Source: Trogon surrucura
Taxonomy: Eukaryota > Chordata > Aves > Trogoniformes > Trogonidae
DNA length: 64,000 nt
Assembly (NCBI GenBank): GCA_020746105.1
Contig: CM036617.1
Coordinates: 172,822,412 to 172,886,411, forward strand
Direction of reading: 5' to 3'
Shown here: positions 47,786-61,400 of the stretch, in pieces
Layout of the letters: every line of letters starts with the position of its first letter
Numbering within the stretch: the stretch's first letter is position 1
Notes under the pieces: generated by a model
Database searches by the model: none
Told to the model about the DNA's origin: nothing
What the model saw: the letters and a program-made list of their open reading frames with translations, nothing else
Translations under genes and position numbers: made by a program

Positions 47786-50700
47786 AGAGTGTGATAACAC
47801 CCTTTTTCAGACATAAACATTAGAATTAAACCATAATAAATTTAAGATCTCGTTTTGCAACTCAAGTTGCCAGTTGTCTTATGGATATTTCTGTTACTGC
47901 CTTATGACTGCCTATGGTTACATATATAGTATTGATGATACAGTATTCCACTCTAGTCTTCAGAATCTGGCAACAGGAACATGTTTTCCACATGTCACCT
48001 CTATATGAGAACACAAAATACTTCTGTGCTCCATTTTTCACGTAAAGTCCTAACTTAAGAATGAGTGGGAGTTAATCAAAATGAAGAACAGAAAGATTTA
48101 GTGATTTTTTAATTTAAACTTTAAAAATGTAAACTGATACAATGATTACAGATGTTGCAACTTTGATGGTATTTTCAAAGGTAATCAACATGTTTAATTT
48201 GAAGGCAAAACTGAAAATGTTATTAAAAGAGTCATGCTATCTTTCCCAAACAATCCATCTGCACACCTATATCAAATTGGCAAAGCATATTGGTTTGGAT
48301 ATTTGGGCAAGAAAGAAATCAAGACATAAAAAATATATTTATGAACTTTATTAGAGGTTTTTAAAGGTGTTGTGCTGAATAATTTTTACTTTCAAACAGT
48401 ATTTTTATGTGAAACCACTTTATGAAAAAAAAATAAATATTGTTATTTATTTGTCTTAAAACAGCACCAAAATCGCTGACCAGAAGCCCAGGAAGAGTGG
48501 ATACAGAACAGGCATAGGGAATTACAGCACAAAAAGATTTCAGGATCAGCTACTTTCCTTGCTAATGTTCAAAACTTTAATTTTCAAAGACTTCACAAAC
48601 TGTTATCAAACAGTATAGATGTCTGAATTTTGCAACTGTATTCACTTATACAAGATAGGCTAATGGTTACCCTGAAAATTAATAGGATCAAAGCTGTATG
48701 TCTAGGTTCCTACTGTGGAGCAGAAACTCTCAAAAGGCCACTCATCCTATCATAAAGTGTGATCCTAAGGTACGTAGGATGAATTACTCTCTGACAGTGC
48801 CTTCATTGACTGAAGAAGAGAATTAACCAAGCTCAGCCCCAATTTTACCTCAAATATATGCTTGTCAGCGTGTGCAGGATCTCCCAAACCATGTCTTTAT
48901 GAACTAAACATCCAACTAAATGCTCACTCAGGATTTGGGAATTCTCAGAACATGGCTGCTGGATTAGTCATTATACACAGAAAAAAACTGCTGGAAGAGC
49001 TGCTCAGTAGAGCACTCAGGAGGGTCTTGAAAGCCTTAAACTCGTATTCCTCATCTGTTTCAGAGGTCCTGACCTCACACATTCTGCCAGTATCATCTAG
49101 TATCTGAATGTGACACGTTTTGGAGTGGAGGACCTGCTCTACATCTCCGACTGAAATTTCTCCACTTCATATGCACACATTTAAATATTGATTGAGGTAA
49201 ACATTGGGAACAAAACTGTCTGTCTGCTTAAGATCTTGACTGAATATAGAGAGATGTGTATTAAGTCTCTTCATTTAATTCGTATTATTTTATTCAAAGT
49301 GAAATAGCTTCATCAAAAGTGTCCAAGAAGACTCTCCTTCTTCCCTCTCCCAGACTGTGCTGAAGTGCAGTGATTAGGACAGTCTTTGGGGATCTAAATG
49401 ATTGCTGCTCAAATCTCCTTAAGCAGAAGCAGATAGTTATGCGTTTTGTGGAAAAAGGTTAAACTTAATAATTAACTTAAAGTTCCACCCGATACCTTAA
49501 CCAATTCCTTTCTCTTTTACAGAAAACCTGACAATTACCATATGTAAAATCAACAGTCTTTTTCAAAACTATTGGCTTAAGTCACATCCACAGATAGTAA
49601 TTAGAAACCAAAGTCCTCCCAGTTTGTAATTAGGATTTAAAAAAAAAAAAATACAGTACTTACAAACCAATCCACCTCCCAGGCTTCAGGGAAGGAACAC
49701 AAAAGAAACCGTAGCCCATGTTTGGAATTGAACTTACACTGAACCCTACATAAGCAAAAGTACTTTGGCACCTCTGATTTTCACCAGGGATTAGAGCTGG
49801 AAATGACAGTGCTCTAACATAAAGGCTTTTCTTCTGGTATTTCCAGCTGAGATGCCAAGTGGAAGTGCTGGAAACCGATAAGAAAGCTTGCTCTCATAGA
49901 TGTTTATCCAAACTCGGCCAGGACTGTAAAATTTTAGATATCTGGCTATGTTTACAAACTGACACGCAAGTAAGTTAGCAGAACAGTCTTCATCATTTAT
50001 ACTTAGGCATACATTAGTTTATTCAATACACAATTTCTGCCTTTTCACAGAAACAAAAGCAATGACAATATCAATAGTACAGATCAATACAGTGATGAAA
50101 GATGACACTTGACTAGCAGAAGATAAAAATACAGGCACTGGATACAAGGCCTTCCACTCAAAAGAAATACATTTGAAATTCTGTCTTGTATCCTCTCTCT
50201 GTTAAATTGCAGTGAGAAAAATTTTATATTGAAGGCTTAGTGTAAAATCCCAGAAATCACTGTGAAATCACTAAGTCTACTATCAAATAGGCTTGTCTTT
50301 GGTACAGGCCTCTGCTGTAAAACTTGGCTTCATACATACTGCCATCCACTCTGTTAAGCTCTTAAGAGGTGCTTTAACTGAAATTGCCAAGGGAAGTGAG
50401 ATCTTGGACAGCTTCTCAACGGAAGAGCACTTATTCAGTCCTCATCCTGCTCTAGCAGAACCAGACAAGGATAGCCTGTTAAAACTGACAAGCCATGCTG
50501 CCCGTTTTCTGAATACATTGCTAAAGCATTTATGATGGATATGTGTTCTGTTCAGGAAAACTGATACAGAGGTTATAATGTACCCTTAACAGTGAACTAA
50601 AGAGAAAAGCACTCTCTGACCTGGTAAGACAGTTGTGTGTCACTGCATAACAGTGAAGGACTGAACCAAATAAATTATTACAGCTAACTTCTTGAGTTTG

Positions 50701-51431
50701 TATCAACTTGTGAAATAGCTTCATTCCATTGTGCCATAGAGTGAAGTAACATTATCTTCTCTAACAGCACAAATGATTAAAATGAGACCATCAGGAGACT
50801 GTGCCTGATAAATCACAGTCATGCCTTAGTTTGTGCACCGGTCATTAAATAGGCATTTTCCTGTAAACACTTGCTTTTAATATCTATAAAGCTTATGTAA
50901 TTTATGCTATTAGTTGATTAATTTATATGATACACCTGCTCCAAATATTCTGAGTGAATATATACATTATACAATAATTCACTTTATTGATAAAAAACAA
51001 ACTGCCACAATTTCAAATAAATGTGCAAAAACTAGACAATTTTCGTCTAAATAAAAACCTAAATTTTTATAGTTTATATTAATAGTACTCACTGGTAATC
51101 AAGACGTTAGGCCAAGAACTAAAGATCACACTAGGATAGAAGTTCATCTACCCAGAACTCCAAATGTGACAACCATGAGCATGTATTCCTCTGGTGATCT
51201 CAGCTGTTGCCTTTTAAGAGACACAAGTATCTTTTAGATACACGGAACTAAAAAGCTAGTGATTAACGGGCATCCAGAATAGAAGTGGAAGTCAGGGTAG
51301 CTGTTAATAAACAATGCAGTAGAGGATCATTTTTTACTCTTGATGAAGTTTCAAATGATTTTCAAACCCGGATTCTACAATTGCTTACTCCGGATAAGCA
51401 AAACAGCTGGAAGTCTTCCTTTGGACATATT
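47786..51431. other. gene-free stretch
   Basis: AT-rich. I see no gene, RNA or named repeat; open frames are under 85 codons. Confidence 0.55.
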
Positions 51432-51481
51432 ATAGAATCACAGAATGCCAGGTTGGAAGTTTACCTCAAGAATCATCTAGT
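51432..51481 (-). mobile_element. CR1 LINE 3' tip
   Basis: The plus strand reads ATAGAATCACAGAATGCCAG, GTTGGAAGTTTACCTCAAG, AATCATCTAG, the reverse complement of the last 50 bases of a CR1 3' UTR with its octamer tail. Everything upstream is missing. Confidence 0.8.
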
Positions 51482-51487
51482 TTGTAA

Positions 51488-51523
51488 ATAAAACAAAACA
51501 AAACAAAACCAAAACCAAAACCT
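51488..51523. repeat. (AAAAC)n simple repeat
   Basis: AAAAC and AAAACC units in tandem, abutting the CR1 tip on its truncated side. Confidence 0.9.
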
Positions 51524-52363
51524 AACAGAACACAATTCCCTAGCTAATGTTGCTGCCAAGGTGTCAAAATACACCTAAAGGTGCCAGAAGATACTCTCAG
51601 TTCACAAGCTTGGCTAAAAGGAAGGAAATTGCTACTACAGTCTCAGACAGTATCTCTCTCAGACGGTCTGCCAGCTTCTCTCAGATGTGCTTCAGGTAAT
51701 TACCTCTCACTCAAGCAATGATCTCAACCCAGCATAAAGAAAGCTGAGGAACTGTGTCATCTGGACAATATGAAGCGAAGCGGAGCTAACTGACATCACT
51801 GTATTGACAGCTGTGGTCAAAGATGTCACACTGTTCCCTTTAGTGACTACATGTATGATTTTAAATAAGATGTGCGACATAAAAGTGTACTGTAAAACAA
51901 ACTCTTCGTCTTCTTTGGTGAAAGAATCATTCTGAAGTTCATCCTCTCAGAGGAAAAAGAGTGGCACTCTCAGGCATGTTAGTGCCTACTTTTGCCAGAA
52001 ACTCTAAATGTCACATAAATGATGCTCCATGTGAAAAGTCACTTATGACAGTCCTGAAAGAATCTGCTTGGACATAAAATATATTTGCCAGTATCTTACA
52101 CAGCCAGATGGTATTGATTCAAAGATCAAGAAGGGTAAATATAGTGTTGTTGACATTTTTTTAGAGGGTCATACATAAAATGTGTCTCTCAGAATCAGAG
52201 ATAGTTCCAAAATCATTTTTTGGTTTCCATCTCTCTTTGTGTGTAAGACTATCAGAAGAGTGGGGATAGGCTAGTAGCAGTTTCCACCACCTTGTTTACA
52301 CACGTTGTGTATCTGAACTCTCAAGAAGTCTGCTTTAAACCAAATATGTTTTGGTTATTTTAC

Positions 52364-52410
52364 AGAATCATAGAAGTGTTTAGGTTAGAAAAGACATTTA
52401 AGAGTGAGTC
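52364..52410 (-). mobile_element. CR1 LINE 3' tip, older
   Basis: The plus strand reads CAGAATCATAGAAGTGTTTA, GGTTAGAAAAGACATTTAAGA, matching the reverse complement of the CR1 3' UTR type ending in CATTCTATGATTCTG, with several mismatches. Confidence 0.7.
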
Positions 52411-55400
52411 CATACTGCAGAGTTCATGGGTTTTCCAAAAAAAGGTCATTCTAAACAGATACAGAACCTGCTTTTCTTTTTTATTTGCAGTGGTGTAAAC
52501 TCACACTAGCTTTCATGGACTTACAGCAAATATAACCTGTACATGAAAGAGATTTCTAGACATCAGTAACTAGGTCTGTGCACTAGGAACACCTGTTAAG
52601 TTCCAGAAGGCAACTGCTTTTAAACCAGAGAATGCATTTGGATCATCTCTACAATGAAGTGATAAGCTGTCTAGGTTCAAAGTACAGTGGAAAGCCTTAA
52701 CATTATCCGTGCTTATTAGTACAAAGCACTTGTATAAGTGCTATGGGAAACACCATTGTGATTGTGGACACAAACCAGCTCTGACTGCAAGACTGCACAT
52801 GCCTGCTGTTGTTATTTTAGGGGTTATTACGGAATCTCTGTTTGCCTCATTCAAAGATAATAGCAAATTTGTCTAAAACCTCAGTATTACAATAATGATG
52901 TATAACTGCAAGATAAACTACACTCCGTGTTAACCTGAAGATTTTCCAGAATGTCCTTGTGAGTATTCTCTAGCTAACCAGGTTACATTTTTAACTTTGT
53001 CTTACCAACCACCTTCCTGAGATTTTCAATTCTGTGCATTGGCTTTTCACTGCATAGCTTGCACAGAGTATTTTCTGTATTTCTCTGATTGTATTCTTTC
53101 TTATTTATGATTCTTATATGCAAACAGCCTTTTGGGAGTTCATCAGTTACAGCTGGCTATTTTCCTCTTGATGTCAATAAGTCTTTATTCTGCCATTGAT
53201 CAGAACTCTTTTCACTGTGTGCAATGGGTGATGTCACCAAAAAAAAGAGTTATAATTGCAGGTGGGAAATGAAAAGAAGATCAAAAAGCTTTCAAGTAAC
53301 AAAAACTCCCTATTTATGCAAGTGTTCTAAGAAACAAAGAAGGCAATAAGAAACAAGCAGACAACAAAGTAAGATTCAAATGAGAGCAAAATTATGGCTA
53401 AACATTCTAATCTTCAAAGTTTAACTTGAGTTGTCAGCAGTTCTTTCAGAAAATCATGTTCCTGAAATTGCAACTGTAGAAACATTAGTCAGTTATATAC
53501 GAATGAATATTTCCCTTTTCCAAATCAGGTTTATGGAATATTTTGCCTTCTGTCAGATTGTTATATATTTACATCTAATAGTTCTAATTTGGAATGTTTT
53601 AGTTATAAATAGATGAGAAATGTGGCATAAATTAACATTCATACGAAAGACGAATATGTTTTCCTTCTAAGCTGTAACCCACTTCCATGTCAAAGGAAAG
53701 ATAAACTGCTCTGCACTTGAGGTTTTCTGAGGTAAGAATGCATTGCTGGTTTAGAGCAGTCCTAACATTCTTGAATTGCTAGCTCTGCTATCCAAATTCC
53801 TCTCCGTGTTAACTATTACTGACCTTCAGCCATGGAAAACAGCTAGTAGGGTGACTTAATTTGGCACCTGTTCTGGGGATTTCTGAATAGTTGAAGCCAA
53901 AAGTAATCCATATTTAGGTGGCCCAGCCTGTTCTTAGCACATACTGTATTTTATGGTGGATTTCCTTAGGAGATTGTAAGAGTGATGCCGTACGGAAATT
54001 CCTAAGTGTTGCCTTTCACTCCTTCAAATGCCAAATGTGAGGCTCTTTTTACCTACATCTTTTCTGTGGTAAGAGTGGCATCCATAGGAGAGATTCTTCC
54101 AGCATGGTAATTGCCATGAATTTTCCAAAAACACCTCATGAGAATACACTGGAACTGGGAAGGAAGGGAAACTATTAATCAAGTGAAGCTATGCTTGAAG
54201 TGTAAATGCAATGCTATCGGGTATACACATTGTATGGAATTTTATTCCTGTTTCTTGAGGATAATCACAGGAAGCATGTGGGTGGGTTGGCTCACATATG
54301 AAAAGACATCTCTCAGCTAAAGGAAAAACAATATTTTAAAGCATAGGTTTTCAACACAACCCAAGTTGTAGGACAAAACCAAATAATTTGGAGTCTACAT
54401 TCATACTAGTCTATGTTGAAATTATTGTTCCACTTCCAGTAACAAAGGTCAAACACGTTTTCAGTTTCTGATTATGGTATACTTTTTCAGATTCTTTGGA
54501 ACTTATGATTATAAATACTTGTAAAGACTTTTAATTGTCCAGAATTAAAAAATAACTGCAAAGAACCGAATATCTGAGTTGGATTGCAATGCTCATTATA
54601 AAAGAAATAATTGAAAAAGTGACATCCCAGAGTTTCAGATAAAATTCCTCTGTGAACTGTCTTTTACCAAGGTGCACCACATTCTTATATGAGAACACAG
54701 TCTACTATTTTTAAAGGTTATAACATATAACAGTACATAGAGGATGAAAATACCTTTATTCCTTTTCAGTTTCACAACTATATATGGGCTATAACAATGT
54801 GTATAGAAGAAAAGACAGGCATGATCTTCAGAGCAATGAAAACGGACAGTTCTGAAGCTTATTTTCCACTCCCCTCCTGTAGCATTTTTACGCTAGCACG
54901 AAATATTCTTGAGCCAGCTGGTTGTTTTGTTCACACTGGCTTTCATTGCCTAATCTAGTGAATTCATTATAGCTCCCTGCCTGAGGGCTCAATTTTCAGC
55001 TGCGTTGAGCATGACCCATATCAGCTGTGGGAAAAGGGAGACAAAGTCTCTGCTGGTGCCTCACACCTCCCCACATTCTCAGGAATTCGTGGGGAGACCC
55101 AGTCCAAGCAGTCATGGCTGGGTGACGTTGCCTTGCATGGGTTGGAGGGACTACCCTGCTAATGGGAATTGGCTTGTCCCAATTATAACATGAATTATAA
55201 CGTGAATCCTGCGACAGAACGTTGCAGGGTCCAAGAAGATGTCATGAAACAATGCTGGCCCGTACCAGGGGTTCCTGCAAAATGCTACAGGGCTGATCTT
55301 GTAATGCAAAAAGAACTTTTTCGGAACCAGAACCTGGAATCGGGCATGTTGTTTCTGAGGTAACCAGACTCTAATGTCATTGCAACAAGTAGTAGAATTT

Positions 55401-58400
55401 TGTTTCTCAGCTACATGCTAGAGACACGGCATTACAGAGGAGCTCTGTGGCAAATGGATTTTATTTGCTCATATGTTACAAAGGGACAAACAGTTCTCTG
55501 TTTTTAAAGCTTTTTGGACGATATTAGTGGTTGCAGAGACACAGTCTTGTCCATTTTGTCCTCACTAGCGAGTGGGTGGTTGCCTCCCACACTCACGTCA
55601 CTGCCACATTTGGCAGCAATAACACTTTGGCAGCAATAATTTATCTAAGAGGTCCCAGCACTGTAAAGTAGACTCACTACTCCCTAAAAAATTTCTGAAT
55701 AGTTTAACACTTTCATTTCACTGATCTATGGTCACTACTTACACACAAACACACAAACACACATGTGCACCCATCTCCCAAGCACTACGGGGAATGTAAA
55801 ACTTATAAATCAACAAGACAGAGTGGTCCTGGCCAAGGAAGAACAAGAAAGATGAAAACATCATAAAGACCCCATGCTGGCACAGCTCACTCTGACTCAT
55901 ACTTTCCAGTTATAAATGTCATCCATTAGGTTAAAAAAATAATAATAAAAATCAGTCTCCATTCTGGGTTGTGTTGGGATTTTTTTTATTGCTTGCTTTA
56001 ATAGCTCTGCTCTTCATCAGCTTCAGTGTTCGGCAGCTGATCCCTCTTTCCTTGGCTAAGGACATGTGATAGTTTTGCTGAATAGCTGCAAACATGCTCT
56101 CTGCTGGGTACTAATAGCTGGCACATTAGGCTGCTTGGCGAACTGTGGCAGCCAAACAGAAATGCTTTCAACAGACTGATTTCAGTAAAGAAGTGGAAGG
56201 TTGGGAATTTTTTCTTCTACTTTTTTTCCCCCCCACTCTGCTTGGTGCCAGAGTTCTTAAAATAGTTCTCTCAGAGTTTTCTTGTTACCCATTTTGAGCC
56301 CAGATGTAGGAAGCAGGCCAGCACAGCTGGTGGAGCCTAAATGTCTCACAGATAGAGGAGGCTTACATGGCCTTCATTTTATTCTTAACTATTAATTTTT
56401 GCTTTATTCTTATCTGTTATTGATGTTTTTGCTATTGGAGTGTCAAGAAATAAAAAGCCCAGCCTTGGAAAGGTTAAAGGTCACCAAGCCACCATACTTT
56501 CTTTTCTTCAGTACATCTCACATCAGGACTGTAGATTTAATTAGCTGTTCCATTCTGAGCTCACACTGATACCTGTGCTGAGCTAGTACAAGTGATGTAC
56601 AGTGATGTTGTGGTATGAACTCATTCTCACAGCAGGATGAATATAAAATCAGCAGTCTGCTAATACCTAGGAGTATATGCTAGATTTCTAACATATTTCT
56701 GGCGAGAAAAGAATACATTGAGTGATAAAAGCCTTTCTGATAGCAAGCTAAAATGTGCACAAGGATTTGTAAAGAGACGATATGCCAGTCAGTAGAGTTT
56801 CCTTTAAGTCACTAGTAAGTACTGGGTTGGCCAGTCTTGGAGACACAGTAAGTTTCTTTCCTGAAGGATGCAAAGCAGATTGCTGGGAATCTACTTGCTT
56901 CTGTGATTTTTTATTTCCTCTTACAGATTTGCTATCACCTGAGCACCCTCATGGGATCTTTCCTCATGCAACGTGTGATAACTCTTAGCAGACTTGAGTT
57001 ACTTATAATTGCACATTTCCTACAGGGTGGTTTTTGAAAGCAGCCCAGTTTGGGGTAATACTGTTATAGACCACAGAACTCCATGTTCCTAGTACATCTG
57101 TGAAAGCATTTGGGGGAACAGCAATACCGGTGGAAGTAACACTGATTCATTCTATCTTCATATGAAAACAGAGGGAACAGTTGGCCTCTCCAAACTGGAA
57201 TGGTACAGATACAGAGATCTGAATATGCAAAAATAGTACAGCAATTTCCAGGAGACTAAACTCATCTCAGAAATGTATTGAAAAACTGCACATTGAGGTC
57301 CACAGGGAAACCTTTGAAAGGGACAGAGCCCAATGCTTGGTAACACTAAACACTAAGATAAACTGAAAGTCAACAGCAGTCAGGTATTTAATTCTTGTTT
57401 ATGTCTTTAGATCCCTGTTGCTCTAGCAGAAAATGTGTCCTCTACCAGAAGCAAACCTCTGATTACAATGCTTGCGAATGTATGATAGAGGCTTCTGAAG
57501 GAGATGAACAATCAGATTCTGCGTTGATTTAGGGCTTTGACAAAGCATCTCTGGTGGATGTTGGGCTGTCAATTTACAGCCTTCCACTGCCCACCATTTC
57601 CTTCTGTCTCCTCATGACAGAATCAGAATAATTGAGTCTGTGCCCACATCTCCCTAATGGGAACAGCAGATTCGGCATCTTGGCTAATATTAGTAATAAA
57701 AGTGGTCTTGCATGAAAATGCAGGTCTGTGAGTGGGAGCTACCAACACGTACATGTTCCTTTCTACCAGCACAGTTACAGGAACAGTAAACTCCAGTAAG
57801 CAAACAGCTGAGAAGGTATTTCCTTAAACAGCTTCTGCTGTTCGCAGAGAGAATATTGATACAAGTCTCTGTACTCGGCAGTAATTCACCCGTGTGTCCA
57901 TGTTCAAGCTCATGCCTACCTCCATTCCGTCCCCTTGCGTCAGCAGCTCTCTGCATATGTTGCTTCTGAAGTTCACAGTAATTATACATAAGAAACACAT
58001 GACTAGAGAGCTTTAGATGAGGTCAGACTCTTTTTGCACACAGGCTTTTGTTACCATATGCCTCTTTTTTCCAGTGAGGAGGAACAGCCTGATGGCTGAG
58101 ACTGAAGTTTTATAGGTACCTGCTGAGGTCTGTACCCAAATGTCACTAGCTGTTTGCGAGACCTGTACGTTCCTCTCTCCTTGAAGGGCTTCTTGGAGGC
58201 TTTAACCTAAGCAGAGAGATTTTTTTTGTATTCCTGTGGTGAGGTTTGTGTTATCAGCCATTTGGAAGTGTCTCACATAAGCGACTATTTAGTTTCTCTA
58301 CATTAACTGGAGAGGGATAAGCACCTTCACATGCCAGTTCTCTATTTCCATGCAGCATTAATAGACAGGGCCCTGATGACTGACTGAAATTGTGTGCTAA

Positions 58401-61400
58401 AGCTTGTGTGACTAAATCTCTATGAGGCAAACTGTATTTTTCTGTAATTCTTCTGTCATGATTGAGCCCATCACAGAGACACGGCACTGAAGCTTCAATG
58501 TACCTTCCTTCCTGATGATTTTCTACAAAGATCCTCAACTCAATTATCCGCAAAGCAACACATAAGAAAAAATATCTTGAAATAGATAACAGATGCACTT
58601 AAGAGTTACATCTTGTGATGAATGAACACAAAATCCCAGCTTCATTATAGCCAGCCCACACAGTCACATTTTTTATTGCTCATATGTAATGATCAGCAAT
58701 CATTTGGGACAAAAGAAAAATAAACTCTAGCCAGAATTTTAAAACAATTGCATAAAATAAAATAAATAAAATAGTTTTTAAATTATTTACAATGTTCGAA
58801 GCACCTGGGAAAAGCACCCTGGCTTGACTCTAACTACTTGCTTGTTTCCATCCTTCTGATGTTCTCAGTAAGACCATCTTCCACTGTTTATGAGACCCTC
58901 CTATACCTACTAGAACTGGAACTGGTATGTTCTTCACCCATTAAATGAATTCCAGTTAATTCCTAATTTTGTGTGCAAATGGTACAATAGGTCTCAGGCT
59001 CATGCAACAGTATTTCTGTTCTATCTGTTTAGATGTGTTCACTTTTTATGGCACGTATTGTTCTTCCTATTGACAAGTTACCTTTAAATACTTCTTATGT
59101 GTCCTTTGTATCACAAACCTCCCTTTTTTCATAAAGGCACTTTTTGAATATTACATTTACCTAAGCCTTGAAACTCTTCTGCTACCTGCATTTCACTTAC
59201 CCCAATGTTTGCAAGTAAATGAATTTAGGACACATCTACACAGATAGATACAGACAGTTACATATCTATTCTGACTGAACTCCAATTTGGCTGAATACCA
59301 TGTAGTTCAAACTATTTTATCCTTCTAAAATTTTATTGCATCTTAGAATCTGGGAATAGAGTGAAGGTGCAACTGGACCCATCTTCCTGATCAAGTTATT
59401 TGCATGGACAAAATCAGAGGTGAACTCTGGTTTATACTGCAGCATTTGTAAATGCTTTGTATAAGATGTTTGCCTACCCAGAGTAATTCTCAAATTTACA
59501 GGAAATTCATTGGTGGTCCTGAAGTGAATTTTTCCTCTGTGAGGAAGTTCAGGGCTTGGGAGGCTTGAACTGAGCATGCTGCTGGTCTAAATGCAGCATT
59601 TCATTCTCATGCAGAGGCAACCTACAACCAATGCAAATGATTCCCAACCAGGTGATGGGGAAGATATTTTTACACAGTTTTGTTCAGTCTCACAAAAAAA
59701 CATAATAAAAGACTGATAATAAATACTTCTTAGTAATTTTTTAATCAGATAAACTGGCAAAACTTCTTCCACAGCACTGTTGGCTCCCCATAACATTAAA
59801 TGTTGTCTAAGTGTAAAAATAATGCATTATGAAAAAGATTTCATCTTTTTTTCTTCCTCTCTCCTTCCAGTTCAATATTTCTTGCTTCTTCTGTATCTTG
59901 ACATTAAAATTGTTGATACCAGTCAAGTCAAGCTTACCAGATGTCAAATTTTGATGATAAATATAAAAGCATTAAGTATTTTAGCTTTCATCTTTTCTAG
60001 CGATAGCATTGCACAACAGAGACAGATTCTTAAGTTAACTGGGTGAAAGATGCCTATTTCAGTTCAGTAGTTAAAAGCAACAACTTAAATGCCACATGGA
60101 AATGAAGAAGCAACAGTGCTGATCACGGAGCACCAAGGTAACGCTCTCTGCTGCTCAGTAAGAAGCCAGCTATGTGCTGCAGTAGCATGTTTTCCAGAAC
60201 ATCTTTGCAGATGATTCCCATGCAGCATACAATGTTAGATTAATTTAAAGGTAGAAAAGACATGGATAACTATAACAAGATCTGAACCCAAGAATGCAAT
60301 AAGAGACAAGGGATTCTAGAGAACAGTGAAGAGAAAAATGATTGGAGGAAGAAGCATTTAGCTGCAACGGCTACTTCCTTAATTAGCATTATCCCAGATC
60401 TAATAAAATCATCATACTATGAGTTATCTTGTCTCAGTTCATTCAACAGAGGTGTCAATTACACAATCAGTGCACATTTGTGCATTTTTTCCCCTATCTA
60501 CTCACACTGTTTCTCTTTTTTTTTCTTTCTCTTGGCCTGGGCAACCACGCTTACAACGACAAGTTCTCAATCAAATCCTTGTCTCACATGGAGTAGAATA
60601 CAGGATCTCCTTGGCTCCCAGTCAGTTGCATTGTTTTCATCTAATAAAAAACACCAGTGGAAAAATTCACCAGTACACAAAAAGCAAATAACTTGAAGCA
60701 CTTTAACGATTGTGTATTAGTGCTGGCATGCTTCAAAATCAACTGCTGAACATTGCTAAGAAGACTGCAGTACTATATAATTATTTATGACAGGCTTTCA
60801 CTTTTTTTTCCTTCTCCTAAATGGCTGGTGTTAGTCGAAAGCCAAAGGAATATTGTGAAAATGAAGAAAGGAAAACAGTGGGATGCCTTTTAAAAAGCAA
60901 CTGCCCTCCATCTTCACTCACCTATGAGCAGTCATAGTAAGCATCTCCTTGGAAGACCACTGTTCAAAGGTGTTTGGACTTCAGATTTCGTAATCTGAAA
61001 CCTATGGCTGTAAATAGAAAGAATAAAGAATGATGAATAGAAATGAACAGGAAACCATTTATTCCAATTCCAGGAATATGTTCGAGAAACAGTTTTCTAT
61101 TCCGTATTGGGATGAAACTGAGATTTTTCAACATTTTCAGGAAAAAAAAAAAAAAGAGTAAGCAAATCTTTAGTTCCCCCCTTCATCCTGCTGCTCCCCT
61201 TCAGGTGCTCCAAAACAGCCAAGCAGTTAAGGTGCCAACCTCCAAAGAAAAGAAACTGGATCTGAAACCCAGCTCCCCTAGCCTCATGCATTCACATGCC
61301 TGTTCTCAGTATTTGACAGTCCTGTCATGCATGCAGAAGAGTGTCCAACCTGCAGGCTAATTCTGAGGTCAGATATAATTCATTCTTCATACTTAAAATA